The position numbers and the translations under genes are program-made. A stretch of 60,339 nucleotides of DNA from positions 1 to 60,339 of the forward strand of contig USBS01000002.1 in the NCBI GenBank assembly GCA_900552915.1. The letters are read 5' to 3'. Of the stretch, positions 1 through 8,983 are shown one piece after another; positions within the stretch are counted from its first letter, which is position 1, and the number at the start of each line of letters is the position of its first letter. This stretch comes from an uncultured Sutterella sp. (lineage in GTDB: Bacteria; Pseudomonadota; Gammaproteobacteria; Burkholderiales; Burkholderiaceae_F). The notes below the pieces were generated by a model, which was not told the origin of the DNA, ran no database searches, and was given only the letters and a program-made list of their open reading frames with translations.

Positions 1-533
1 AGCACTTCGTTGATCATTTCGGGGTCGAGCGCCGAAGTGGGTTCGTCAAAGAGCATGCACACAGGGTCCATGGCAAGAGCTCGAGCAATTGCCACACGCT
101 GCTGCTGACCGCCCGAAAGCTGCCCGGGGAACTTCGGGGCGTGCTTCAAAAGCCCTACGCGATCCAGAAGCGCCAGCCCGCGCTCGGTGGCTTCCTCGCG
201 CGAGCGACCGAGCACCTTCATCTGCGCGAGTGTCAGGTTGTCGGTAATGGACAGATGCGGAAAAAGTTCGAAGTGCTGGAAGACCATCCCGACGTGGCTG
301 CGCAGCTTCGGCAGATCCGTCTTGGGGTCGCCCACATTGATGCCGTTGATGAGGATTTCGCCCTGCTGGAACGGCTCAAGCGCGTTGACGGTCTTGATGA
401 GCGTGGACTTGCCCGAACCCGACGGGCCGCAGACGACAACCACTTCGCCTTTTTCAACGGACGTGGAGCAGTTCTTCAGAACCTGGAAGGAACCGTACCA
501 CTTGCTTACGTTTTTAATTTCAATCATCGGCAT
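1..533 (-). CDS. Polar amino-acid ABC transporter ATP-binding protein (partial)
   Basis: Reading leftward from an ATG at 533, the frame stays open to the window edge, so only about the first 177 residues are present. Visible motifs are Walker A GPSGSGKST near residue 38, a Q-loop in MVFQHFELFPH, the signature LSGGQQQR and Walker B with LFDEPTSALDPE. This order and the wording of the motifs are typical of the GlnQ/GltL/HisP family that energises uptake of polar amino acids at the inner membrane. A GAGG about ten bases upstream supports the start; a second ATG six bases in is possible. The permease and binding-protein genes must lie outside the window, so the substrate cannot be named. Confidence 0.9.
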   Translation of the reverse strand, partial: MPMIEIKNVSKWYGSFQVLKNCSTSVEKGEVVVVCGPSGSGKSTLIKTVNALEPFQQGEILINGINVGDPKTDLPKLRSHVGMVFQHFELFPHLSITDNLTLAQMKVLGRSREEATERGLALLDRVGLLKHAPKFPGQLSGGQQQRVAIARALAMDPVCMLFDEPTSALDPEMINEV

Positions 534-751
534 GGGAAAAAGGCCTCTTTTTGCGGTTGTCTAAAAAATTCGCTCAAAATTCAAGCGTAGCGCACAATTG
601 TAAGGTATTGGAGAAAAACGCGTCAGTGTTTTTTGGTGTGGTGCCGCTTTCAAGTCGGAGATAGATAAAACACTTGCGAACGCAGATCTTCGGAGGACCA
701 CGATAGAATCGAACGATTGATTGGTCATTCAGGATTTTCCGCTTTTTGGAA

Positions 752-3022
752 ATGGTTGCCGTAAAAACACTTCAGAAACTGATTTCGTCTGGCTGCCGAA
801 AGCTCTGCATCTTGTCGGTTGCGGCTGTTTTTGTTGCTGGAGGGGCGGTAGCGGCGCAGATTCCGTCGAACAGCGGCGATAAGGTTCGACTCGGTCTTGT
901 GCTTTCCGGCGGCGGCGCACGCGGATTCGCGCACATCGGTGCGCTTAAAGCGCTTGAAGAGCTGCACGTGCGATTCGATGTGGTGGCCGGCACCAGCATG
1001 GGGTCAATGGTTGGCGGAGCGTATGCCGCCGGCTACAGTGCCAAGCAGATTGAAGACATCACGTTGGCGGTCAATTGGCCGCGCATGTTTTCGCCGCGGC
1101 CGGATCGCGATCGACTGGATTGGAGAGGCAAGGACGACGATCGGCGCGGATTCGGGCCGCTTGAGATTGGTGTGAGCAAAAAGGGACTTAAATTTCCCGG
1201 ACAGGTCGTGCCTTCGCAGGAACTCGACATTTTTTTGCAGCGTTCCACGCAGCCCTTCAATAGCATTTTTGATCTTTCAAAGCTCGATATTCCGTTTGCG
1301 GCCGTAGCAACGGATCTGGAAACCGGGCAGGCTGTCGTTTTGCAGAAAGAGATTTCGCTTGCGCAGGCTATGCGCTGTTCTATGTCGGTTCCTGCAGCAT
1401 TTCGACCGGCCGAATATAAAGGCAGGATTCTGGTTGACGGCGGCCTTATCGACAATCTGCCAGTCGACGTGGCCCGCAATATGGGGGCTGAGCGCGTAGT
1501 TGCGATTAATGTCGGAACGCCGCTGGGTTCTCGAGAGCACATTCACGGTGTGTTCGGCGTAATGGGGCAGGTGGTCAACATTCTCACGGAGCAAAACGTT
1601 CGAAAGTCAATTGCCTCGCTTACTTCGCAGGACATCTACCTTGCGCCGGATCTGGGGGACTTCACCTCGGCCGATTTTATGAAGGCCGGTGACATCATAG
1701 CCGCCGGCTACAAAGCGGTCATGGACAACAAGGAGCTCTTTGCTCCCTACGCCGAAGATGAGGAAAGCTATCGAACCTATCTGGCGGCTCGTTATGAAAA
1801 AACGGTCGTAACGTCCGAGCACCACGTTTCCGAAGTTCGGGTAGCGGGACTCAAACGAGTCAATCCGCAGCACGTGCTGGCTGTTGCCGACATCGATACC
1901 GACAAACCTGTCACGAACGAAGAAGCGGCAGAATCCGCCCGAGACGTCTGGGCCGAGGGGAATTTTCAGAACGTGCCCTTCCGTTTCGAGCCCGGGCCGA
2001 ACGGCACCGAAGTGTTGGTGTTCGAGCCGGAGGAGAAAGCGGTCGGTTATTCCACGCTGCGATTCGGCGGCAACATCCAATCGGACTTCCAGTCGTCCAA
2101 TACCTTCAATGTGTTGCTTGCGCACACGTGGGGATGGCTTAACGACTGGGGCGGTGAATGGCGAAACGAAATCCAGCTTGGGGAGATTAAGCGCTTTCAG
2201 TCGGAGTTTCAGCAACCTTTGGGGGTTGACGGCCGTTGGTTTGTGCTGCCTCGGGTGAGCTATCAGTGGGAGCCGTTTGATGTGTACGGCGAGCACGACA
2301 AGGATCCCATCGGACGATTCAGAACGGAAACCTTGGAAACGGGGCTCTTTGTGGGTTATGAATTCCCGCGGCTGGGCCGTATTTCCGTAGGAGGCGGTTG
2401 GTACGACAACCGAATTCGTACTGAGGTTTTCGTGCAAAGTCTGAAGTATCAGGAGGATTCGACGTTTGCTGCAATTCGGGCCAATTTCGATACGCTCGAC
2501 GACGCCAGTTTTCCGCGAAGAGGTTTTTACTTCGACGGTGTATTGACTTATGCCCTCAATCCACAGGGAATCGATGGTGACGACGACAAGCTGCGCTACG
2601 AAGTGCGGGCGGGCTTGCCGATTCCGCTCGCAGAGCGCACGACGATGCTACTAAGCGGCAAAGTGGGATCGGCCAGCGACGCGGGCAATTTCAATTTGGG
2701 CGGCGTGTTTAACTTGTCCGGTTCTCCCTACGGTCGGTACACGGGCGATCGTCTGGCGTTTGGTCGGGTGATGCTTTATCACGACGTCAGCCGCACCATG
2801 CGCGAGCTGCGCATGCCGCTTTATCTCGGCGGGACTTTTGAGATCGGCCGCGTTTGGAACGGGACGATCAATGCGGCGATGAACGATGAGGAAACGCCCT
2901 GGAGGCATGCTGCAAGTCTCTTTGTGGCAAGCGATACCTGGCTTGGACCCATGTATTTGGTGGCGGGACGAACTTTTGGCGAGAGCTCTTCCGTTACTTT
3001 CTACTGGGGACGACTTTGGTAG
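752..3022 (+). CDS. Patatin-like phospholipase with C-terminal outer-membrane barrel (PlpD/RssA type)
   Basis: An N-terminal signal peptide of about 35 residues is followed by a patatin domain with the oxyanion motif GGGARG, the nucleophile elbow GTSMGS (Ser near residue 82) and the catalytic Asp in VDGG (near 229). The C-terminal half is rich in alternating aromatic and polar residues and ends in ...FYWGRLW, as expected for a BamA/TpsB-like 16-strand barrel preceded by a POTRA-like segment. This is the type Vd autotransporter layout of PlpD: a lipid acyl hydrolase carried to the outer membrane. I prefer ATG 752; the frame also opens at TTG 746 with AGGA at 731. It ends three bases before the convergent moeB-like gene, with no obvious terminator between them. 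Confidence 0.88.
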   Translation: MVAVKTLQKLISSGCRKLCILSVAAVFVAGGAVAAQIPSNSGDKVRLGLVLSGGGARGFAHIGALKALEELHVRFDVVAGTSMGSMVGGAYAAGYSAKQIEDITLAVNWPRMFSPRPDRDRLDWRGKDDDRRGFGPLEIGVSKKGLKFPGQVVPSQELDIFLQRSTQPFNSIFDLSKLDIPFAAVATDLETGQAVVLQKEISLAQAMRCSMSVPAAFRPAEYKGRILVDGGLIDNLPVDVARNMGAERVVAINVGTPLGSREHIHGVFGVMGQVVNILTEQNVRKSIASLTSQDIYLAPDLGDFTSADFMKAGDIIAAGYKAVMDNKELFAPYAEDEESYRTYLAARYEKTVVTSEHHVSEVRVAGLKRVNPQHVLAVADIDTDKPVTNEEAAESARDVWAEGNFQNVPFRFEPGPNGTEVLVFEPEEKAVGYSTLRFGGNIQSDFQSSNTFNVLLAHTWGWLNDWGGEWRNEIQLGEIKRFQSEFQQPLGVDGRWFVLPRVSYQWEPFDVYGEHDKDPIGRFRTETLETGLFVGYEFPRLGRISVGGGWYDNRIRTEVFVQSLKYQEDSTFAAIRANFDTLDDASFPRRGFYFDGVLTYALNPQGIDGDDDKLRYEVRAGLPIPLAERTTMLLSGKVGSASDAGNFNLGGVFNLSGSPYGRYTGDRLAFGRVMLYHDVSRTMRELRMPLYLGGTFEIGRVWNGTINAAMNDEETPWRHAASLFVASDTWLGPMYLVAGRTFGESSSVTFYWGRLW

Positions 3023-3025
3023 CGC

Positions 3026-3793
3026 TCAGCAGCAAGCTTTTGGCTGGGACTGGGAGTATTGGGCACAGACCGGGCAGGCCGGATCGCTCGCCAGCTTCAG
3101 GCGTGAGAATTCCCAAGAGAGCGTGTCGAGAAGCAGAAGACTGCCTACGGAAGTCGTTGCAGCGCCGGCGGCAATTTTGAGCGTCTCCTCCGCGGCCATC
3201 ATTCCTGCAATCGAAGTGACCGGAGCCAAAACGCCGGCTTGAGCGGCCTTCACGTCCAGCGCATCGTCCTCGGGAAAGGCGCACTGATAGCAGGCAGGGT
3301 TGCCGCTGCGGAAGTCGAACACCGCGAGCTGTACGCTGTAGCGTACAGCGGAAGCGGAAACCAATACTTTTCTCAGAGCTTTGGCGGCTCGGTTGCATGC
3401 GTGGCGCGTGCGGAAATTATCTGAGGCATCAATGATGATGTCGCAGCTGTCGGCCAGAACACGAATTTTTTCTTCGTCAACGAAGTCCGCTACGGCATTG
3501 ACTTTGACGTTCGGATTGATCGCATTGAGAGTCAGCCGGGCGCTCAGGGCTTTGTTCATGCCGACACGCTCGGCTGTGTGCAGAATCTGGCGAGGTAAAT
3601 TGGAAATGTCCACGGCATCGGCGTCGACAATGGTGATCGATGCGACACCGCTTTCGGCGAGAGCGAGCGCGGCAGGACAGCCCACGCCGCCTGCGCCGAG
3701 GATGAATACGCGGGTCTGCGCAATGCGCGATTGGCCTTCGGGGCCGATCTCCTTAAGGAGGACGTGCCTGCTGTAGCGCTCGTCGATTGTCAC
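3026..3793 (-). CDS. MoeB/ThiF-family E1-like adenylyltransferase
   Basis: The 255-residue protein is the size of MoeB or ThiF. It has the nucleotide-binding GAGGVGCPAAL near residues 33-43, the Asp in IVDAD, the conserved NLPRQ segment, and two zinc-type Cys pairs (CYQC and CPVC). Enzymes of this family adenylate the C-terminal glycine of small sulfur carriers (MoaD for molybdopterin, ThiS for thiazole). Sequence alone does not decide which carrier is used here. It starts at a GTG that overlaps the ctpA stop (GTGA), so the two are translationally coupled. The order envC-ctpA-moeB is conserved in Burkholderiales. Confidence 0.85.
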   Translation of the reverse strand: MTIDERYSRHVLLKEIGPEGQSRIAQTRVFILGAGGVGCPAALALAESGVASITIVDADAVDISNLPRQILHTAERVGMNKALSARLTLNAINPNVKVNAVADFVDEEKIRVLADSCDIIIDASDNFRTRHACNRAAKALRKVLVSASAVRYSVQLAVFDFRSGNPACYQCAFPEDDALDVKAAQAGVLAPVTSIAGMMAAEETLKIAAGAATTSVGSLLLLDTLSWEFSRLKLASDPACPVCAQYSQSQPKACC

Positions 3794-5298
3794 TTTTTGC
3801 CTGCCTCGTCGTTTTTCTTGGAGGTCTTGTCTTTGGTGGCCTTTTCAGCCTTCTGTTTAGCCCGTTCGGCTTTGAGTTTGGCCTGTGTTTCCTCGTGCGT
3901 GACGACGTGTTCACCCTTTAGGAACGCTTTGGCCTGCTGCAGCGGGAAGTCTTTGTCGTCGCCGAAGACATAACGCAGTTTCGGCATGGTGGTTTCTTCC
4001 TCAAGCTCGGCCTCAGGTTTTTTCTCCTTGGGATCGTCAGCCTTCTTTTCGTCTTTTTTCTTGGCGTCGTCCTTCACTTCCAAGTGATGCGCCAGTTCCG
4101 ACTCACGAATGGAAAACGAGGGATAGTTTCCTTCAGGCGTGTCGTCAACGGCGATGTCGGGCGTAATGCCCTTAGCCTGAATGGTTCGTCCCGAAGGGGT
4201 GTAGTAGCGCGCTGTTGTGATCTTGACGCCAGTGGTCTGATCCTTTTTCATGCGGATCGGAATGATGGTTTGAACACTGCCCTTGCCGAAGCTGCGTGTT
4301 CCCATGATTGTTGCGCGCTTATGATCCTGCAGGGCGCCCGCAACGATTTCGGAGGCCGAGGCAGAGGCCGAGTTGATGAGAACAACAACGGGAACCGACT
4401 TGGTGATTTCCGGCAACCGGGCAATGCTGTCCTGACTGGTTTTGCCGGTGGAGTAATCTTTTTCGACGGCATTGAATTTGCGCTCGTCCTCTGCATTGCG
4501 GCCCCGGGTGGAGACAACAAGGCTAGCGGGCTTCAGGAAAGCGGCGGAGACGCCGATGGCGGCGTTCAAAAGACCGCCAGAATTGTTGCGCAGATCAAGA
4601 ACGACGCCCTTGAGCGGGGTTTGTTTGTTGAGTTTTGAAAGTGCCGCAGCAACGTCTGTCCCTGTGCGCTCCTGGAATTGGGAAATTCGGATGTAGGCAA
4701 GTCCGTCGCCCAACGACTTCGACTTCACGGACTGAATCTTAATGATGTCGCGTTCGAGCTTGACGACGATCGGCTTGGCAACGCCTTTGCGGGCGATGGT
4801 CAGCGTAATCGAGGTTTTGGGTTTGCCGCGCATGAGCTTCACATTTTCGTTGAGGCTCAAGTCGGCAGTGGATTTGCCGTCGATTTTGACGATCAGGTCG
4901 CCGGCCATGACGCCGGCTTTAGCCGCCGGCGTATCGTCGATCGGGTTGACGACGCGCACACCCTGTGCATCCTTGGTGACTTCAAGGCCGAGTCCGCCGA
5001 ATTCGCCCATGGTGGATTCTTCCATGTCCTTGAAGTCGTTGAAATCGAGGTAGGACGAATGCGGATCAAGCCCTTCAACCATTCCGCGAATAGCGTTTTC
5101 GATCAGATCCTTGCTCGGCACTTCATCTACGTAGTAGTTCTTGATCGTGCCGAAAATGTCGGCAAAAAGCCCGATTTCTTCCAACGGAATGGTTTCCTGC
5201 GCTTCCTTAGGTGCATCTGCGGCGTAGTTCGAACTGCCGAAAAGCGAACCGGCGGCTAGGAGGAAGGCAAAAGCGGTGCCTTTGAGTCGAAAAGTCAT
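3790..5298 (-). CDS. ctpA: S41 carboxyl-terminal processing protease (CtpA/Prc)
   Basis: The 502-residue periplasmic serine protease has a signal peptide (about 1-27), then the tail-specific protease region, a PDZ domain (GLGLEVTKD to roughly VKLERD) and the S41 catalytic core. The nucleophile serine lies in NSASASASEI and the catalytic lysine in RSFGKGSVQ. The last ~90 residues are a lysine/glutamate-rich tail. The family trims C termini of periplasmic substrates and, in several bacteria, controls peptidoglycan hydrolases. Here the upstream neighbour is an EnvC-like hydrolase activator, which fits that role. Its stop overlaps the start of the moeB-like gene. Confidence 0.92.
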   Translation of the reverse strand: MTFRLKGTAFAFLLAAGSLFGSSNYAADAPKEAQETIPLEEIGLFADIFGTIKNYYVDEVPSKDLIENAIRGMVEGLDPHSSYLDFNDFKDMEESTMGEFGGLGLEVTKDAQGVRVVNPIDDTPAAKAGVMAGDLIVKIDGKSTADLSLNENVKLMRGKPKTSITLTIARKGVAKPIVVKLERDIIKIQSVKSKSLGDGLAYIRISQFQERTGTDVAAALSKLNKQTPLKGVVLDLRNNSGGLLNAAIGVSAAFLKPASLVVSTRGRNAEDERKFNAVEKDYSTGKTSQDSIARLPEITKSVPVVVLINSASASASEIVAGALQDHKRATIMGTRSFGKGSVQTIIPIRMKKDQTTGVKITTARYYTPSGRTIQAKGITPDIAVDDTPEGNYPSFSIRESELAHHLEVKDDAKKKDEKKADDPKEKKPEAELEEETTMPKLRYVFGDDKDFPLQQAKAFLKGEHVVTHEETQAKLKAERAKQKAEKATKDKTSKKNDEAGKK

Positions 5299-5429
5299 AA
5301 GTGTTGTTTATTCCGGTGGTCGACTGACGCTTAAAAAAGGCAGCAAACATAAACCGCTCTGTATCGGTTTTCTTACGCTGTCTCAAGAGTGGCAGTCGGA
5401 AAAATATTCACACATTTCCGGGGGAAAGA

Positions 5430-6749
5430 TCAGTTTCTGGCGATCCACCGCGCCGGATCAAAAGGTTTGCCCTTGTAGCGGAGCTCAAAGTATAAGCCAG
5501 GGGCATCTTCGCCACCCGAGCTGCCGACGCTAGCAATTGTTTCGCCTTGTTTAACGGAATCGCCGACGCTTTTGTAGAGCGTTTCATTGTTGGCGTATAC
5601 CGATAAATAGTTTGAGCCGTGATCGACGATCAACAGGTTGCCGAAGCCTCGCATCCAATCGGAGAAGACGACGGTGCCGGGACCGGCTGCGACGACATCC
5701 TGACCTTGCTTGGCACGAATGAGCATGCCGCGCCAGGCAAGCGTTGAGGCCGCACCAGCGCGTTTCTGCCCGAACTTGGCTACCACTTTTCCTTTTGTCG
5801 GCATTGTGAGTTTGCCGCGAAGCTTGCCGAAATTGCCGGTGACCGGAGCTACCGTGGTGGGCCGGGTATCGGGACGTGATGCCTTGGCCGTCTGCGCGCG
5901 GCGCTTGGACCGGGCTTTTTCCTGTTCTCGTTTTTTCGCTGCAGCAAGCGCCGCCTTTTTGGCTCGCTCTCGCGAAGCGGCCGCTGCGATCTGCTTGTCG
6001 ATGTCGGCGATCAGGTTGGTGAGCTGGCGGTCGTTTTTAACCAACTGTTCGTAGCGGGCCTTCTGAGTGCTCAATTCTTTTTTGAGTTGCGCAAAGGCAC
6101 TTTCGCGACGGGACTTTTCGCGTTCGAGTTCTGATCGATTTTTCTGTTCGGCCGTTTCAATGCGGATAAGCTCTTTTTGCGTTTCGTTTGTCTTTGCCGT
6201 CACGATTTCGATGTTCTTGCGGCGATTGGCCAAACGATCGATTGTGCGATCCTGTTCGCGAGCCATGTACTGCAGAATCGCCGACATGCGCGCAATGTCG
6301 TTGGGGTTGCTGCCGGCAAGCGCCGTTTGCCAGGGGTGTCGGCGGGAATTGACGAACTGTGCCTGGCTGATGCTGACAATGAGGTCTTCGGCTTCCGACA
6401 CGTGCAGGCTTACGATGCCTGCCTCGCGTTTGAGATCCTCGAGTTGGTTTTCAACATCCTGCTTTTTGCTTCCAAGCTCTTTTAGGGTACGGTTGCTCTG
6501 CGATATAGCTTTTTCGGATGCGGCAAGCTCACCATTGACTTTATCGAGGCTTGCTTCTTTTGCCGAGATGTCCTTTTTGATCGTGGAGATCTGCCCCTTG
6601 ATGGAGCGTTGCTCTTTTTGCAACGAACTTCTTGTCTGCTTGTTCGGTGCTCTCTTTTGCTTATCGGCAGCGGCTTGCGCTACGTTGGCACAAAGCGCCG
6701 CAGACAGAATCGCAATCGCAAAGAGTTTTGCAGCACGCACGAAAAGCAT
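5430..6749 (-). CDS. EnvC-like murein hydrolase activator
   Basis: A signal peptide precedes a long coiled coil (about residues 35-260, KEQRSIKGQIS to RYEQLVKNDRQ), a basic linker and a C-terminal LytM/M23 fold. The usual M23 zinc ligands are absent: the HxH site reads YFELR and the first histidine position is in WRGMLIRA. A degenerate LytM domain plus coiled coil is characteristic of EnvC, which activates amidases at the division site instead of cutting peptidoglycan itself. The frame extends upstream to GTG 6785, but ATG 6749 starts directly at a good signal peptide. Neither start has a clear Shine-Dalgarno sequence. gpmA, usually the next gene upstream in Burkholderiales, is missing here. 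Confidence 0.83.
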   Translation of the reverse strand: MLFVRAAKLFAIAILSAALCANVAQAAADKQKRAPNKQTRSSLQKEQRSIKGQISTIKKDISAKEASLDKVNGELAASEKAISQSNRTLKELGSKKQDVENQLEDLKREAGIVSLHVSEAEDLIVSISQAQFVNSRRHPWQTALAGSNPNDIARMSAILQYMAREQDRTIDRLANRRKNIEIVTAKTNETQKELIRIETAEQKNRSELEREKSRRESAFAQLKKELSTQKARYEQLVKNDRQLTNLIADIDKQIAAAASRERAKKAALAAAKKREQEKARSKRRAQTAKASRPDTRPTTVAPVTGNFGKLRGKLTMPTKGKVVAKFGQKRAGAASTLAWRGMLIRAKQGQDVVAAGPGTVVFSDWMRGFGNLLIVDHGSNYLSVYANNETLYKSVGDSVKQGETIASVGSSGGEDAPGLYFELRYKGKPFDPARWIARN

Positions 6750-6895
6750 CGGAAAAAGGGATAGGGGAAAACCTTCGGACAACACGAAAGCTCGCCGTAG
6801 TGTCGAGAACTGCCGCGAGACGCCCTAATTTTAGTCAAGTCGGGCATTGTGCGAGAGCCCGTTTGTCCCTCTATCGGAGGAAGGTCGTAAACCTT

Positions 6896-6901
6896 TATAA
6901 T
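6896..6901 (+). promoter_or_regulatory. Possible -10 box upstream of the rhodanese-secB pair
   Basis: A perfect TATAAT sits in the 294-base gap between the divergent envC and yibN-like genes. No convincing -35 hexamer lies 16-18 bases upstream, so this is only a candidate. It would give a leader of about 135 bases before the GTG at 7044. Confidence 0.25.
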
Positions 6902-7043
6902 CACGGCTTCTCGTTTGAGAATAAATGCGGCATCGGGCTTGAAAAACCGTTTTTTGATCCCCATATCCCCCGGGGCGGCCTTTTATGAAGCAAAACGCAA
7001 CCGGCCTCGGCAAGTTATTTGAAAGAAACAGGAACTTACGGCT

Positions 7044-7445
7044 GTGAACCAATTTCTGATCGACAACATTTTGCTCTTGGTCATCATTCTTGTGTGCGTG
7101 GTGACGTTGGCGGCGCCTTATGTCAATCGCCGCCGTTTCGCCGAAGTTGACAATGCTTCGGCGACCGATCTGATCAATCATCAGGGCGCACAAATCATCG
7201 ATTTGCGCGATCCGAGCGAATTTAAGAAGGAATGCATTGCCCGTTCGGTCAATATTCCCGCCGACCGCATTCACTACGAACTCGATAAGATCGACAAGAC
7301 CAAGCCCGTGCTTCTCGTCGATGATGACGGCAAGCGCTCCCGCATGGCTTCGCCTCTGTTGCGCGGCATCGGATGCAAGCAGGTTTACGTTCTTCAGGGC
7401 GGTCTCAATGCGTGGCGCCGTTCCGGCACGCCGTTTGCCCGCTAA
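7044..7445 (+). CDS. yibN: YibN-like membrane-anchored rhodanese-domain protein
   Basis: The 133-residue protein has one N-terminal transmembrane segment (about 6-26) and a rhodanese fold (LINHQGAQIIDLRDPSEF to GGLNAWRRSGTPF). The active-site loop reads VDDDGKRSR, so the catalytic cysteine is replaced and sulfurtransferase chemistry is unlikely. The GTG start is preceded by AGGAA at 7030-7034. The gene lies 42 bases before secB. In many proteobacteria yibN-grxC-secB is a conserved set; grxC is absent here. A binding or scaffold role at the membrane is inferred from the lost cysteine. Confidence 0.82.
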   Translation: MNQFLIDNILLLVIILVCVVTLAAPYVNRRRFAEVDNASATDLINHQGAQIIDLRDPSEFKKECIARSVNIPADRIHYELDKIDKTKPVLLVDDDGKRSRMASPLLRGIGCKQVYVLQGGLNAWRRSGTPFAR

Positions 7446-7487
7446 TTACGAATCGTTTTTTAGAAACCCATCACGGAGTCAGCCAAA

Positions 7488-8036
7488 ATGGCAGAAGAAA
7501 ACAACACCGAAAACACCGCCGCTCAGGATCAGCAGCAAGCCCAGGCTAAGAACGAACCGTTCTTTCAGCTAGTTCGTTGCTACATGAAGGACGCGTCGCT
7601 CGAAATGCCGCACGCTCCCGAAATCTTCATGAGCACGCCGGAAGAGCAGCCCAACGTCGACATTCAGTTTGAAGTGTCTCAGCGTGCGCTGCAGATTCCC
7701 GATACCTTCGAAGTGATCGTGCGCGGCACGATCACCGTGTCCGTCAAGGGGCAGACGATGTTCCTTGTTGAAGGCAAGCAGGCCGGCATCTTCGAAATTC
7801 GCGGCATCCCGCAGGAAGGCGTGCACCACATTCTCAACGTGCTCTGCGCGGGGACCATCTATCCGTACCTGCGTGCCAACCTGGCCGACCTTATCAACCG
7901 CACGGGACTCCCGCCGGTTCACATGCCCGAAGTCAATTTCGAAGGCCTCTACCAGCAGCGCATGGCTCAACAGGCTCAGAAGCAGCAGGCCAACGGCACG
8001 AGTGCGGCCGCGGCTACCCCTGAAGCCAACGCTTAA
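7488..8036 (+). CDS. secB: Protein-export chaperone SecB
   Basis: The 182-residue protein matches the SecB core from FFQLVRCYMKDASLEMPHAPEIF to HMPEVNFEGLY. It has the conserved FEVIVRGTITV strand and the IYPYLRANLADLINRTGLPPVH helix region. SecB is a cytosolic tetramer that keeps presecretory proteins unfolded and hands them to SecA. It is longer than the E. coli protein by a polar glutamine-rich N terminus and an alanine-rich C terminus. Codon use is strongly biased toward C- or G-ending codons, as in highly expressed genes. It follows the yibN-like gene. Confidence 0.96.
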   Translation: MAEENNTENTAAQDQQQAQAKNEPFFQLVRCYMKDASLEMPHAPEIFMSTPEEQPNVDIQFEVSQRALQIPDTFEVIVRGTITVSVKGQTMFLVEGKQAGIFEIRGIPQEGVHHILNVLCAGTIYPYLRANLADLINRTGLPPVHMPEVNFEGLYQQRMAQQAQKQQANGTSAAAATPEANA

Positions 8037-8271
8037 AACCATCTCTCAAAGACCGGCGAGATCACAGCCGGCCATTTGACCGAAAAGGTTCGCTCCGGTT
8101 CTTTTGACCGTTGCGGACCTTTTCGTATCTACTCGATAGTTTTTTCTTTTCATCTCCTTCGCAGGGGGCTGTTCAGATGCCCCAAAATGCGCTAACCTCA
8201 ATCGATGGTTTCGTCGAACCAAAATTTGGCGAAAGATCCTTCGGACAATGAATTGCAAAAATTTTTAGCGT

Positions 8272-8946
8272 ATGACTGCAGAAGAAACCGCAAAGAAGAT
8301 CCGTATTGCGCTCATTGACGACCACACGCTGTTTCGCAGCGGGCTCAAGGCGCTCTTATCACGCCAGAGCGATTTTGAAATCGTGGGTGAAGCTGCCGAT
8401 GGGCTTGAAGGTGTCAAACTTGTTGAACAGATCAAACCCGACATTGTTCTGCTTGATCTAGATATGCCGACGATGAGCGGAAATGAGGCGCTTGCCCAGA
8501 TTCTTGAAATCGACCCTTCGATGAAGGTACTGATGCTTACGGTAAGCGAGGACGGCGACGATTTGGCCGAATGCATGCGTTTGGGCGCCGTCGGTTATCT
8601 TCTGAAGAAAATCGACGCCGATTTCTTGTTGCAGAGCATTCGTCATGCTGTGGCGGGGGATTCGGTGATTTCGCCCGAGATGACAAGCAAACTTGTGATG
8701 AAGCTCAGGAACGAAACATACCGTACGAGTTCCGCAACGGCCGACATTGAGTCTCTTACGCCTCGGGAACGACAAACGTTGGCCTGGCTTGCAAGAGGCG
8801 TGTCCAACAAGGAAATCGCGCGCACGCTCGATTTGGCGGAATCTACCGTCAAGGTGCACGTACAGAGTGTGCTGCGTAAGCTCAACATCAAGAGCCGCGT
8901 TCAGGCGGCTGTGTTTGCCGTGGAGCATCATCTCGACAAGCTTTAA
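8272..8946 (+). CDS. NarL/FixJ-family response regulator
   Basis: The protein has an N-terminal receiver domain (about 10-125) with the acidic pocket in LIDDH, the phospho-acceptor Asp62 in LLDLDMP and the conserved Lys in YLLKKIDAD. A LuxR-type helix-turn-helix follows (about 158-215, SLTPRERQTLAWLARGVSNK...). No sensor kinase gene lies next to it, so its signal is unknown. The start at ATG 8272 has no strong Shine-Dalgarno sequence. The 235-base gap upstream of it shows nothing beyond a short CCGGC/GCCGG inverted repeat near 8054. Confidence 0.9.
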   Translation: MTAEETAKKIRIALIDDHTLFRSGLKALLSRQSDFEIVGEAADGLEGVKLVEQIKPDIVLLDLDMPTMSGNEALAQILEIDPSMKVLMLTVSEDGDDLAECMRLGAVGYLLKKIDADFLLQSIRHAVAGDSVISPEMTSKLVMKLRNETYRTSSATADIESLTPRERQTLAWLARGVSNKEIARTLDLAESTVKVHVQSVLRKLNIKSRVQAAVFAVEHHLDKL

Positions 8947-8983
8947 TGACCGACGGCCCCGAGTTGGAGCGAGGAGAAAGAAA

